A stretch of 8,013 nt of DNA from Patescibacteria group bacterium (GTDB lineage Bacteria > Patescibacteriota > Microgenomatia > UBA1406 > GWC2-37-13). The first letter of the stretch is position 1. Each line of letters starts with the position of its first letter. This document shows, piece by piece, positions 1 through 6,171 of this stretch. A program made the position numbers and the translations under genes. Where the stretch lies: NCBI GenBank assembly GCA_943356515.1, contig CALRFM010000047.1, positions 1 to 8,013 of the forward strand, read 5' to 3'. The notes beneath the pieces are model-generated. The model was not told the DNA's origin. It searched no databases and saw only the letters and a list, made by a program, of their open reading frames with translations.

Positions 1-1312
1 AAACTTCTTTATAAACTGCTGGAGCGCCCTTTCTATCTGCTAAATATAGGAGAGTAGTGTCACCTGTTCTGTCTGTTACTATCTTATCGTCAGGCTTTGT
101 GAAGGCTTGAATAAGCTGTGCTATTTGTGGAAGATCTTTAGGGTAATAATAGTAATCCTTTACTTTGTAGTAAGAAAAGAGAAATCCAATGCAAAATACC
201 ATAAGAATCATTGGATACAAAATAAAACTGTGTACCATTTTTTTTGGTAGCTCTGCAAGTTGGGCTAAACCAGCACCTGACATAAGCGCCATTGCTGGCA
301 ATAATATGGTTTGATAATACTCATGCTGCACATTCCCTCCTTGAAAGGTAAATAGATATACCAAAGCTGAAAAGAGCATGCTATGGAAAAAGAATCGTTT
401 GTATTTACTGATCGTGCCAAAGAGCAAAAAGAAGGTGCCAAATATGCCAAACATCGCTATACCAATGCGTTCCATAAATATCCATCTAAAAAATGCTGGT
501 TTGAAAAAGATATTCTTTGGCCCCTCAAAGGTATTTACATGAGTTATGAGCCATGCGCTTGCGGGAATACCTTCAGGAAACGCTAATATATATGAGCGCC
601 AGAGAACAAATGGCACTAATGCAAGTATGAAGTATACATAAGGGCGCCAATTTTTAAATACTTCAAATCGATATGAATCAATAAACAGATACCCAGCAGC
701 AAGTGCATAGAAAATGGTAGTGGGTTTAATGAGTATCGACATGGCAAAGAATACAACCGATCCAATAAATGACACAGCATTAAGCTTTTTGTCTTTACTG
801 AGTCCAATATGCAGGAGAAACAGCGCGATCATCATAAATGATACCGCAGTAGTTTCTGGAAGTACGGTACGTGAGAAAAACACAAAAAAAGGATAGACAG
901 CAAATGTTCCTGCTGCAGCAATGGCAGCGAGTCTATTCTTTTCCTTGAGTCCAAAATAATACAATATGGCGATAGTAATAAGAGAGAATACAGAAGATAC
1001 CAGTCGACCATAAACCGTAACGGAAGTGATGGGTAAGTATCGTACAAATACGCTTACCATGGCGTTGTATAGGGGAAATTCAACCATGCGAAGACCTTCA
1101 GGATTTTCTATACCTGTTTGAATGCTCGATAAATCATCGTAAGTAGGTCGAAGTAAGTTAATCCCATCTCTTGAAAAGTTGCGCGCTACTGCAGCGGTAT
1201 CAGCTTGACGCCATGAATGGAGGTCTGCTAATGGCGTATTTATATTGTAGAGACGCAGACCAAGCGCAATCATGAGTATGAGGCTTAAGAGTATGTAGTC
1301 TAGACGTTTCAT
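1..1312 (-). CDS. GT39/ArnT-like membrane glycosyltransferase (partial, C-terminus off the left edge)
   Basis: Translating the minus strand from the ATG at 1312-1310 gives 437 uninterrupted codons up to the window edge. The protein is strongly hydrophobic with many membrane segments, beginning with one at about residues 6-22. The first external loop carries D30-LHSWRQAD-37 followed by ARNF, the acidic-loop pattern of GT39/PMT/ArnT-type enzymes. Later come RTVLPE (148-153) and H330-EYYQ ahead of a hydrophobic LLPAM, also typical of this superfamily. Known members transfer a sugar from a polyprenyl-phosphate donor to a protein or lipid on the outer face of the membrane; acceptor and sugar cannot be read from the sequence. 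The start lies 15 bases after the O-antigen ligase stop with no clear Shine-Dalgarno, so it is probably the third gene of the GT2-ligase operon. The family usually has about 450-600 residues, so only the soluble C-terminal end should be missing. Confidence 0.85.
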   Translation of the reverse strand, partial: MKRLDYILLSLILMIALGLRLYNINTPLADLHSWRQADTAAVARNFSRDGINLLRPTYDDLSSIQTGIENPEGLRMVEFPLYNAMVSVFVRYLPITSVTVYGRLVSSVFSLITIAILYYFGLKEKNRLAAIAAAGTFAVYPFFVFFSRTVLPETTAVSFMMIALFLLHIGLSKDKKLNAVSFIGSVVFFAMSILIKPTTIFYALAAGYLFIDSYRFEVFKNWRPYVYFILALVPFVLWRSYILAFPEGIPASAWLITHVNTFEGPKNIFFKPAFFRWIFMERIGIAMFGIFGTFFLLFGTISKYKRFFFHSMLFSALVYLFTFQGGNVQHEYYQTILLPAMALMSGAGLAQLAELPKKMVHSFILYPMILMVFCIGFLFSYYKVKDYYYYPKDLPQIAQLIQAFTKPDDKIVTDRTGDTTLLYLADRKGAPAVYKEV

Positions 1313-1327
1313 ATAAGAGTGAGCCAA

Positions 1328-2923
1328 TCAGATTTTGAGTTTATCAACAGGGGTCTTTCTTATCATATAAGGAATTGCTGCATAGAAAACACCTACAATA
1401 AGCCAGAATGTATAGGCTAATTTAGACGCCTCGAATATGTCTATATACCCAGCATTAAAAAAGACTCCAGCAAAGCCAAAGAGGAATCCATAATAGATAT
1501 ATTGTATTTTGCGCGCCATAAGCTGTGTTGCCTTCCAAACGTTAATAAAGATCACTCCAAGAATTGCGAGGAATGTGGTCGTTCCGAGAATTCCCAGTTC
1601 ACCAATCCATCTGAAATAATCTCCATCAGTTGCCTCACCCAAAGATGAAGGCCCCGTACCGAGCCATATATTAGTCAAAAATGCAGCAAGGGCTCGGGGC
1701 CATGCAACTTGAAATCTGGTAGATACCGATATATCGAGAAGTGTTTTAGTTACAGGCACGTATGATTTAAATATACTATCAACAAGTGCGTTAATTTCTT
1801 CGGGAGTAAGTATTTTTCCTGTACGCTGCGCATCTTCGACTACCGTTTCTCGGATAAGAGCTTTTGCCTCTGCTATAGTACCGGAATCAATTACTTTTGT
1901 AGGTACAATCTTACCTGCAGGAGTAGCAACAGCAGAAGAAGAGGCAGAAGAAGGAGAAGAAGCAGCGCGTGGAAGAACTATTTTATTGGTGCCATAATTT
2001 CCAGGAGGGAGTATATCTGCCCTACGAATGCGTGGAATGATGATATCCCCAGAAAATGGATCTACAAATATTTGAGTTTGTTGAAAGGTGCGTGTTATTC
2101 TATCAGTCAAATTTTTGGAAAGAGGGGTAAGGATTGCGGTGAGAACCAAAACAATAATGAGTAGTTTAAATTTTCTTACCCACAAAAGAAAAGGAATAAC
2201 CGCCACAAAATAGGCCAAGTACGACGCGCGTGAAGCGGTAAGTATAAGCGTTCCCAAAGCAACGACAAATAGAGCGAAATAAATCTTTTTCTTAGTAGCT
2301 ATATAACAACCTAATACGATAGGAGTAAGGAGTACTAAATATGCTGCCAGATCATAGTGCCCAGCAAACGTGGAAGATATACGTGCCCACGAATCTAACA
2401 CAAGAATGTATCCTTTTGCAAATTCTGGGTTCATAGTTTGTACCGCTGGCCAACCAATAAATCGTTGGCCAAATCCATATATTCCTACGATGAAGAGAAC
2501 TATGAGAATAAGATTCAGATATGTATAAAAATCTTTTTTAGATCGTATAGTAGTATAAGCAATGAAAAATATCATCATATACTCTATTCGTCGTAGGCTA
2601 TGCAAAAATCCAAGGTGGTTTATAGCTATTGTCTCTTGCACAAAATAACCATTGTAATATGAGCCAAATACTGCAGCCCAGTAGGCGACAAACATGAGGA
2701 GCATCATCCATGGCACGCGCACTTTTTTTCGCAAAAACTGTATAGCATAGACTAAAGATATAAGCACCATATAGAAGTCTTCCAGTCGTATAGCTATATA
2801 CGTGTAGTTGATCATCTTAAAAGGCAGCTTAGGATAAAGGGGTATGATGAAGATAAATCCAATAACCAATATGGTTAAGAGGTGTTTATCGAGCCATTGT
2901 AACAATGTTTTTAGCTTTTTCAT
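1328..2923 (-). CDS. O-antigen ligase/polymerase (Wzy_C/WaaL-like) family membrane protein
   Basis: A 531-residue polytopic membrane protein with about ten or more hydrophobic segments between residues 15-265 and 408-520. It shows the pattern of the O-antigen ligase family (Wzy_C domain): R181-ISSTFAGHYDLAAYL in the middle, LTASRASYLA (228-237), R403 in STRFQVAWPRAL, LGTGPSSLG (421-429), and DGDYFRWIGELGILG (433-447) where many family members have a histidine-asparagine pair. Such proteins polymerise lipid-linked glycans or transfer them to an acceptor at the outer face of the membrane. Unusual is a soluble stretch of about 130 residues (271-400) between membrane segments, containing an Ala/Ser/Pro-rich piece (320-335) and a probably helical part (350-386). 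The ATG at 2923 lies inside the end of the upstream GT2 gene (38-base overlap). The next ATG (residue 37) would remove most of the first membrane helix, so the overlapping start is preferred. General family is confident; ligase versus polymerase role is open. Confidence 0.88.
   Translation of the reverse strand: MKKLKTLLQWLDKHLLTILVIGFIFIIPLYPKLPFKMINYTYIAIRLEDFYMVLISLVYAIQFLRKKVRVPWMMLLMFVAYWAAVFGSYYNGYFVQETIAINHLGFLHSLRRIEYMMIFFIAYTTIRSKKDFYTYLNLILIVLFIVGIYGFGQRFIGWPAVQTMNPEFAKGYILVLDSWARISSTFAGHYDLAAYLVLLTPIVLGCYIATKKKIYFALFVVALGTLILTASRASYLAYFVAVIPFLLWVRKFKLLIIVLVLTAILTPLSKNLTDRITRTFQQTQIFVDPFSGDIIIPRIRRADILPPGNYGTNKIVLPRAASSPSSASSSAVATPAGKIVPTKVIDSGTIAEAKALIRETVVEDAQRTGKILTPEEINALVDSIFKSYVPVTKTLLDISVSTRFQVAWPRALAAFLTNIWLGTGPSSLGEATDGDYFRWIGELGILGTTTFLAILGVIFINVWKATQLMARKIQYIYYGFLFGFAGVFFNAGYIDIFEASKLAYTFWLIVGVFYAAIPYMIRKTPVDKLKI
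1931..1967. repeat. Purine-rich GAA/GCA-type low-complexity tract inside the ligase gene
   Basis: The plus strand is an almost pure run of AGAAG/GCAGAAG units; read on the minus strand these are TCT/TCC/TGC codons encoding the Ser/Ala/Pro-rich linker of the O-antigen ligase-like protein. The units are imperfect trinucleotides, so slippage would change linker length without shifting the frame. This is a composition feature of the coding sequence, not an independent element. Confidence 0.55.
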
Positions 2924-3800
2924 ACGTGTCTATTAAATATCTATTTTTGGTCAATTTGCCAATCCAAATAGATACGTCTGCTTTTAATTGTAACATACCT
3001 TTCAGTAAAGATACAGCTTGCGCCGTGTGGTGTTTGTGGTAAAAATAAAGGAAGCCTTTATATACTTGAAGTATGGGGTATGTCTTGCCCTGACTTGATG
3101 CAGAACCCAAATGAATGAACTTGGCAGGAGCACAAAAGTATGTGTGATATCCGTGACTTTTGGCTCTATATAACAAGTCAATTTCTTCCATGTACATGAA
3201 TAGATCTTCATCAAATCCACCCAGCTCTTCAAATAACTCTTTTGTAGTCAGTAAACACGCACCAGAAACCCAATCTGTTTTCATAGATTTGTTTGGAGAA
3301 TAGCGTGTGAGGCCCCAATAGTCACCCTTCAAAAATAATGCCCCGAATACTACAGGAAGTGAATAAAATGGTCCGGTGGAAGCTTGTGACGTATTATTAT
3401 TATTTAATAATTTTCCTCCAGCAAAATGTATAGTATCATCTTCTTGATAATAGGCAAGAAGTCGTTCTATTGCGTCACCCACGACGATGATGTCTGAGTT
3501 AAGAAATAAGACATGTTTTCCTCTGGCTTGTTTTATGGCATTATTATTACCTTTTGAAAATCCTAAGTTTTCTTTTGATTCAAGGAGCCTTAGATTCGTA
3601 TGTTTTTTCTTAAGTTCTTTGAGTATTGATACCGACTCATCTTTTGAATTATTATCAAGTACTACTATCTCGTATGATAGAGAAGAAGTAATAGATTGAA
3701 AGATAGATTCGATCGTAAGCTTGGTCAACTGGGCAGTGTTATATGAAAGAACTATGATAGAAAGCTCTATCTGGCTTTTAGATTGCTTGTGTGAGGCCAT
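2886..3800 (-). CDS. GT2 family glycosyltransferase (rhamnosyltransferase WbbL-like)
   Basis: A 304-residue GT-A fold family 2 glycosyltransferase, full length for the WbbL-like group. Visible motifs in order: LSIIVLSYNT (13-22), the nucleotide-binding VVLDNNSKD with D49, ENLGFSKGNN (77-86), the metal-binding DXD equivalent N101-S-D103, the acceptor-side WVSGACLL (177-184), and GGFDEDLFMYMEEIDL (194-209) with the ED acidic pair of the catalytic base region, followed by H230. These enzymes add a sugar from a nucleotide donor to a growing lipid-linked glycan on the cytoplasmic side. WbbL-like members often use dTDP-rhamnose, but the donor is not determined by these motifs. There is no signal peptide or obvious membrane helix. 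It is the first gene of a minus-strand operon; the ligase starts within its last 38 bases. The ATG at 3800 follows a consensus TATAAT by seven bases, suggesting a leaderless mRNA. Confidence 0.9.
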   Translation of the reverse strand: MASHKQSKSQIELSIIVLSYNTAQLTKLTIESIFQSITSSLSYEIVVLDNNSKDESVSILKELKKKHTNLRLLESKENLGFSKGNNNAIKQARGKHVLFLNSDIIVVGDAIERLLAYYQEDDTIHFAGGKLLNNNNTSQASTGPFYSLPVVFGALFLKGDYWGLTRYSPNKSMKTDWVSGACLLTTKELFEELGGFDEDLFMYMEEIDLLYRAKSHGYHTYFCAPAKFIHLGSASSQGKTYPILQVYKGFLYFYHKHHTAQAVSLLKGMLQLKADVSIWIGKLTKNRYLIDTYEKAKNIVTMAR

Positions 3801-3815
3801 AGAATATATTATAAT
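3787..3815 (+). promoter_or_regulatory. Promoter for the tRNA-riboflavin kinase-epimerase unit
   Basis: TTGTGT (3787-3792) and TATAAT (3810-3815) are separated by exactly 17 bases. Transcription would start around 3822, about six bases before the mature 5' end of the tRNA at 3828. The -35 lies inside the first codons of the divergent GT2 gene and the -10 overlaps that gene's own -10. Confidence 0.55.
3808..3813 (-). promoter_or_regulatory. -10 box for the GT2-ligase-GT39 operon (predicted leaderless)
   Basis: On the minus strand this reads TATAAT, a perfect -10 hexamer, with seven bases (3807-3801) between it and the ATG at 3800. Transcription would start at or one base before the A of the ATG. 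No good -35 box is visible 17 bases upstream (TATCCA at best), and that position lies inside the tRNA gene. The hexamer is part of the palindrome ATTATAAT (3808-3815) that also gives a plus-strand -10. Confidence 0.5.
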
Positions 3816-3827
3816 TCATTATTGTCT

Positions 3828-3899
3828 GGCTGGATAGCTCAGTGGTAGAGCGAACGTTTCATAAGCGTTAGGTCGAGAGTTCGATCCTCTCTCCAGCCA
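3828..3899 (+). tRNA. tRNA-Met (anticodon CAT; elongator type, tRNA-Ile2 possible)
   Basis: A complete cloverleaf folds by hand. Acceptor stem GGCTGGA (3828-3834) pairs with TCCAGCC (3892-3898). The D stem is GCTC/GAGC, and the anticodon stem AACGT/GCGTT holds the loop TTCATAA with CAT at 3860-3862. The variable region is AGGTC, the T stem GAGAG/CTCTC has loop TTCGATC, and the discriminator is A3899. The anticodon stem lacks the three G-C pairs of initiator tRNAs, so this is elongator Met or an Ile2 tRNA whose C34 is changed to lysidine; the sequence alone does not settle which. The 3' CCA is not encoded (A3899 is followed by C3900 and the A of an ATG), so a CCA-adding enzyme is needed. The riboflavin kinase start codon lies one base downstream. 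Confidence 0.95.
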
Positions 3900-3900
3900 C

Positions 3901-4272
3901 ATGTTATTTTCTTTTTCAGGCGTTGTCCAAAAACATCTTGGTCGTGGCAAAACGCTTGGTTACCCTACTGCCAATATTCCTGTTTCAGATGATGCTCAGG
4001 AAGGTATTTATATTGGTACGGTTTTACATGATGGCACGGCATTTCCTGCACTGGTATTTATTGGCAAACCTCTGACCTTTGGCGAACATGATAAAAAAGC
4101 TGAAATATTTTTGCTTGATTTTGAAGAAGATATATATGGTAAAGAGCTCAAAATCTCAGTTTTCAAAAAGATTCGAGATAATGAAAAGTTTGAAAGTCAA
4201 GATGCGCTTGTCGCTCAAATGAAAGAAGATGAGCGACAAGCGCGAGAATATTTTAGTACAATGAAATCATGA
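3901..4272 (+). CDS. Riboflavin kinase, stand-alone domain (RibF C-terminal-domain type)
   Basis: A 123-residue protein covering just the riboflavin kinase domain, which phosphorylates riboflavin with ATP to make FMN in the cytoplasm. Key motifs: SGVVQKHLGRGKTLGYPTAN (6-25), including the PTAN motif that binds Mg-nucleotide; FIGKPLTFGE (53-62), matching the usual IGxxPTFG; E68 in AEIFLLDFEEDIYG, the position of the catalytic glutamate; and IRDNEKF (91-97). The N-terminal FAD synthetase domain of ordinary bacterial RibF (about 300 residues) is absent, so FAD must be made elsewhere or imported. Frame conservation begins right at the ATG, so 3901 is the only sensible start even though it lies one base after the tRNA. 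The stop overlaps the next gene as ATGA, implying translational coupling. Its last codons contain a perfect 14-bp inverted repeat. Symbol left blank because it is not the bifunctional enzyme. Confidence 0.9.
   Translation: MLFSFSGVVQKHLGRGKTLGYPTANIPVSDDAQEGIYIGTVLHDGTAFPALVFIGKPLTFGEHDKKAEIFLLDFEEDIYGKELKISVFKKIRDNEKFESQDALVAQMKEDERQAREYFSTMKS
4204..4243. repeat. Perfect 14-bp inverted repeat inside the 3' end of the riboflavin kinase gene
   Basis: GCGCTTGTCGCTCA (4204-4217) is the exact reverse complement of TGAGCGACAAGCGC (4230-4243), with a 12-base loop. The stem is GC-rich compared with its surroundings and would make a very stable RNA hairpin. It lies within codons for residues 102-115 of the kinase, and its 3' arm ends 25 bases before the epimerase start codon. 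The sequence after it (GAGAATATTTTAG) has only a short T run, so it is a weak match to an intrinsic terminator. Confidence 0.85.
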
Positions 4273-4829
4273 ACTATACTCCACAAGCAGAAATCAAAAA
4301 CGGTATTTTTAAAACAGCCATAGATGGGTTGTATTATATAGAGCGATCACTTCATACAGACGATCGAGGATTCTTTTCTGAAGTTGCTCGTATTCCAGAA
4401 CTCGATACCGTGACGGGTAATCAATTTGTCGTAAAACAGGTGAATCATGCTCGGTCTGACATCAATGTTGCTCGAGGAATTCATGCCGAAGGATGGAATA
4501 AATTTATTTTCGTTACGCAAGGATCATGTTTTGCAGCTTTGGCAGATTTGCGAAAAGATTCATCTACTTTTAAAGCTGTTGAAACATTTCAACTGGGGGA
4601 AGGGGGATTGCCGGGATCTATATACGTACCTATGGGAGTGGGAAATTCTTATCTGGTTACTCAAGGACCCATGGATTATGTATATTTTGTTGACCGACTC
4701 TACGCAGACCGAGACACCGGTGGCGATGCCGCTCTATCGCTTTTCGATCCAGAGCTGAATATCCAGTGGCCGATCGGAACAGAGGATATGATTATTTCGG
4801 AGAGAGATAAGAATTCAGTGACTCTTTAG
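4269..4829 (+). CDS. dTDP-4-dehydrorhamnose 3,5-epimerase family protein (RmlC-like cupin)
   Basis: A 186-residue single-domain cupin, the normal RmlC length. RmlC epimerises dTDP-4-keto-6-deoxyglucose at C3 and C5 on the way to dTDP-rhamnose. Matching signatures: DDRGFFSEV (31-39), KQVNHARSDINVARGIH (56-72) with H72 at the catalytic base position, K78, ADLRKDSSTF (92-101), YVPMGVGNSY (119-128), Tyr residues 137-139 near the catalytic tyrosine position, and DPELNIQWP (160-168) with D160 matching the aspartate that pairs with the histidine. The usual AHGF after the proline-glycine is replaced by VGNSY. I recall a similar GN(S/A)(Y/F) variant in actinobacterial RmlC-RmlD fusion proteins, so activity is plausible but 3-only or other keto-sugar epimerisation is possible. 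No rmlA, rmlB or rmlD is in the window. The start overlaps the kinase stop as ATGA. It may supply a deoxysugar donor for the nearby GT2 enzyme. Confidence 0.8.
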   Translation: MNYTPQAEIKNGIFKTAIDGLYYIERSLHTDDRGFFSEVARIPELDTVTGNQFVVKQVNHARSDINVARGIHAEGWNKFIFVTQGSCFAALADLRKDSSTFKAVETFQLGEGGLPGSIYVPMGVGNSYLVTQGPMDYVYFVDRLYADRDTGGDAALSLFDPELNIQWPIGTEDMIISERDKNSVTL

Positions 4830-4831
4830 CA

Positions 4832-6031
4832 TCACCAGTCTTTCTTATAATATTTTTTTCCCTTCAAATTTTCCGGTAAATATTCTTGTTCTACGTGTTT
4901 ACCTATCTTTTCTTCCTTCCATGGATACCGTACGTGACCTTCGCCGTACCCCGCTTCTTTCATGACTGTATTGGGAGCGTTTCTTAGGTGAAGTGGAATA
5001 GGGTCAAGCCGCATATTCATCACGTCTTTTTTGGCCGCATTCAACCCAGCATACGATGCAATAGATTTTTTGGCAGTAGCTAAATAAGTGGCGCATTGGG
5101 CCAAAATAATCTGTGCTTCGGGCATGCCGATCATATGCACCGCCTGCATCGTCGACGTCGCCAGAACTAATGCCGTTGGTTGGGCGTTGCTTATATCCTC
5201 AGAGGCAAATATGACCATGCGACGGGCCACAAACATCGGGTCTTCTCCGGCTTCTAACATCCGTGCCAAATAATGAAGCGTTGCATCGGGCTTACTTCCA
5301 CGCATACTTTTTATGAAGGCTGAAATAGTATCATAATGCGAGTCGCCTTTTTTATCGTAATACAGTGATTTCTGTTGCAATGCCTCCTCAGCTATTTCCA
5401 AATTTACTCGTTTGGCAATGCTTGCAGCAAGTTCCAGAGCATTTATGGCACTGCGGGCATCGCCATTGGCATAGGTCACGATATGATCCAACGCCTTCTT
5501 TTCAAACTTATTGCTGGGATATTCTTTCACTGCACGCTTCAAGATCTTATGCATATCGTTATCATCAAGTTGTTTGAGAATATACACATGCGAGCGCGAT
5601 ATAAGGGGCGCATTCACTTCAAAGCCTGGATTTTCTGTAGTAGCACCAATAAGCGTTATGGTTCCTTTTTCTACTGCGGGAAGAAATGCATCTTGTTGCG
5701 CTTTGTTAAATCGATGAATTTCATCGATAAACAGTATGGTGTTTTGTTTGAAAAATTGCTGGCGCTGATCTGCATCTGCAATCACTTGCCTCACCTCCTT
5801 CACACCACTTGTTACGGCAGAGAAGGGGATAAAGACAGCATCTATTTCTTGTGCTATAAGGTTGGCGATAGTTGTCTTGCCACAGCCAGGAGGTCCCCAC
5901 AGTATCATGGATCCGAGCTTTTTGTTTTCTATCATGCGGCGAATGGGTTTACCAACTCCCAACAGATGCTCTTGACCTACGTATTCTTTGAGGTTTTTCG
6001 GTCGGAGTCGGTCTGCAAGAGGAGTGTTCAT
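4832..6031 (-). CDS. rarA: Replication-associated recombination protein A (RarA/MgsA), AAA+ ATPase
   Basis: A 399-residue AAA+ ATPase of the RarA/MgsA/WRNIP1 family, related to clamp loaders and RuvB, which acts at stalled replication forks. Features in order: N-terminal PLADRLRPKNLKEYVGQEHL; Walker A G46-PPGCGKTT; Walker B ILFIDEIHRF (99-108); sensor 1 region GATTENPGFEVN (129-140); arginine finger region SRSHVY with R146; sensor 2 GDARSAINALE (190-200) with R193. The C-terminal MgsA part follows, with KSMRGSKPDATLHYLARML (241-259), GEDPMFVARRM (262-272), and the conserved end PLHLRNAPN...GYGEGHVRYPW. Length is slightly short of the usual 420-450. The ATG at 6031 precedes the conserved N-terminus directly and follows a TACAAT box by nine bases. 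It converges with the epimerase gene (two bases between stops) and diverges from the 36-aa ORF. Arginine codons are almost all CGN. Confidence 0.97.
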   Translation of the reverse strand: MNTPLADRLRPKNLKEYVGQEHLLGVGKPIRRMIENKKLGSMILWGPPGCGKTTIANLIAQEIDAVFIPFSAVTSGVKEVRQVIADADQRQQFFKQNTILFIDEIHRFNKAQQDAFLPAVEKGTITLIGATTENPGFEVNAPLISRSHVYILKQLDDNDMHKILKRAVKEYPSNKFEKKALDHIVTYANGDARSAINALELAASIAKRVNLEIAEEALQQKSLYYDKKGDSHYDTISAFIKSMRGSKPDATLHYLARMLEAGEDPMFVARRMVIFASEDISNAQPTALVLATSTMQAVHMIGMPEAQIILAQCATYLATAKKSIASYAGLNAAKKDVMNMRLDPIPLHLRNAPNTVMKEAGYGEGHVRYPWKEEKIGKHVEQEYLPENLKGKKYYKKDW

Positions 6032-6040
6032 AGTAGCAAT

Positions 6041-6046
6041 ATTGTA
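6041..6046 (-). promoter_or_regulatory. Candidate -10 box for rarA
   Basis: On the minus strand this reads TACAAT, five of six matches to the -10 consensus, nine bases before the rarA ATG, so the transcript would have a leader of about two or three bases. An overlapping TATAGT (minus strand, 6051-6046) is an alternative. No good -35 is visible for either. Confidence 0.35.
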
Positions 6047-6047
6047 C

Positions 6048-6053
6048 TATAAT
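6048..6053 (+). promoter_or_regulatory. -10 box for the small membrane-protein pair (predicted leaderless)
   Basis: TATAAT is a perfect -10 hexamer with six bases (GATTGT) before the ATG at 6060, placing the expected transcription start on the start codon itself. At the -35 position only TGTTCA (6025-6030) is found, a weak match. It overlaps the candidate rarA promoter on the other strand, so the two genes share a very compact divergent promoter of under 30 bases. Confidence 0.5.
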
Positions 6054-6059
6054 GATTGT

Positions 6060-6170
6060 ATGCCCAGCTCTCATTTACAGGTCATCATCATATCTGTCGT
6101 AGCACTCCTGCTTGCCTATTTTATTGATCAGTATTATATTTTAGGAATGGGATGGGGATTTTTACTCTAA
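6060..6170 (+). CDS. Small single-pass membrane protein (36 aa), unknown function
   Basis: An ATG at 6060 opens a 36-residue frame (begins MPSSHLQVIIISVV, ends GMGWGFLL) with one convincing transmembrane helix at about residues 6-24 and an aromatic C-terminus. I do not recognise it. The frame is open further upstream to 5988, but that extension is antisense to the start of rarA and encodes an unconvincing Arg/Phe-rich sequence. The ATG at 6060 sits exactly where a leaderless transcript from the TATAAT at 6048-6053 would begin, so I chose it. The stop is one base before the next ATG, so this and the 100-aa gene are probably coupled and may act together. Support is the promoter position and tight coupling; no homology is claimed, so it could also be a leader peptide. 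Confidence 0.55.
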   Translation: MPSSHLQVIIISVVALLLAYFIDQYYILGMGWGFLL

Positions 6171-6171
6171 T

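Noticed and set aside
3391..3415. ATT-rich repeat in the GT2 gene (TATTATTATTATTTAATAAT)
   Set aside because: It is explained by four consecutive asparagine codons in an AT-rich coding region, with no sign of a separate element.
4217..4260. Reading the 14-bp hairpin as an intrinsic terminator
   Set aside because: It lies inside coding sequence, the T run after it is short and offset, and the downstream gene is coupled to the same transcript by ATGA.
4447..4758. 103-codon plus-strand frame inside the epimerase gene
   Set aside because: It overlaps conserved RmlC motifs in another frame and shows no protein-like pattern of its own.
5375..6052. 225-codon plus-strand frame opposite rarA
   Set aside because: It is fully antisense to an unmistakable RarA, and the predicted protein is Cys/His/Tyr-rich with no domain pattern, typical of a shadow frame.
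5988..6059. Upstream extension of the 36-aa ORF to a 60-aa protein
   Set aside because: The extra part is antisense to the conserved RarA N-terminus and lies upstream of the TATAAT that best explains transcription of the short form.
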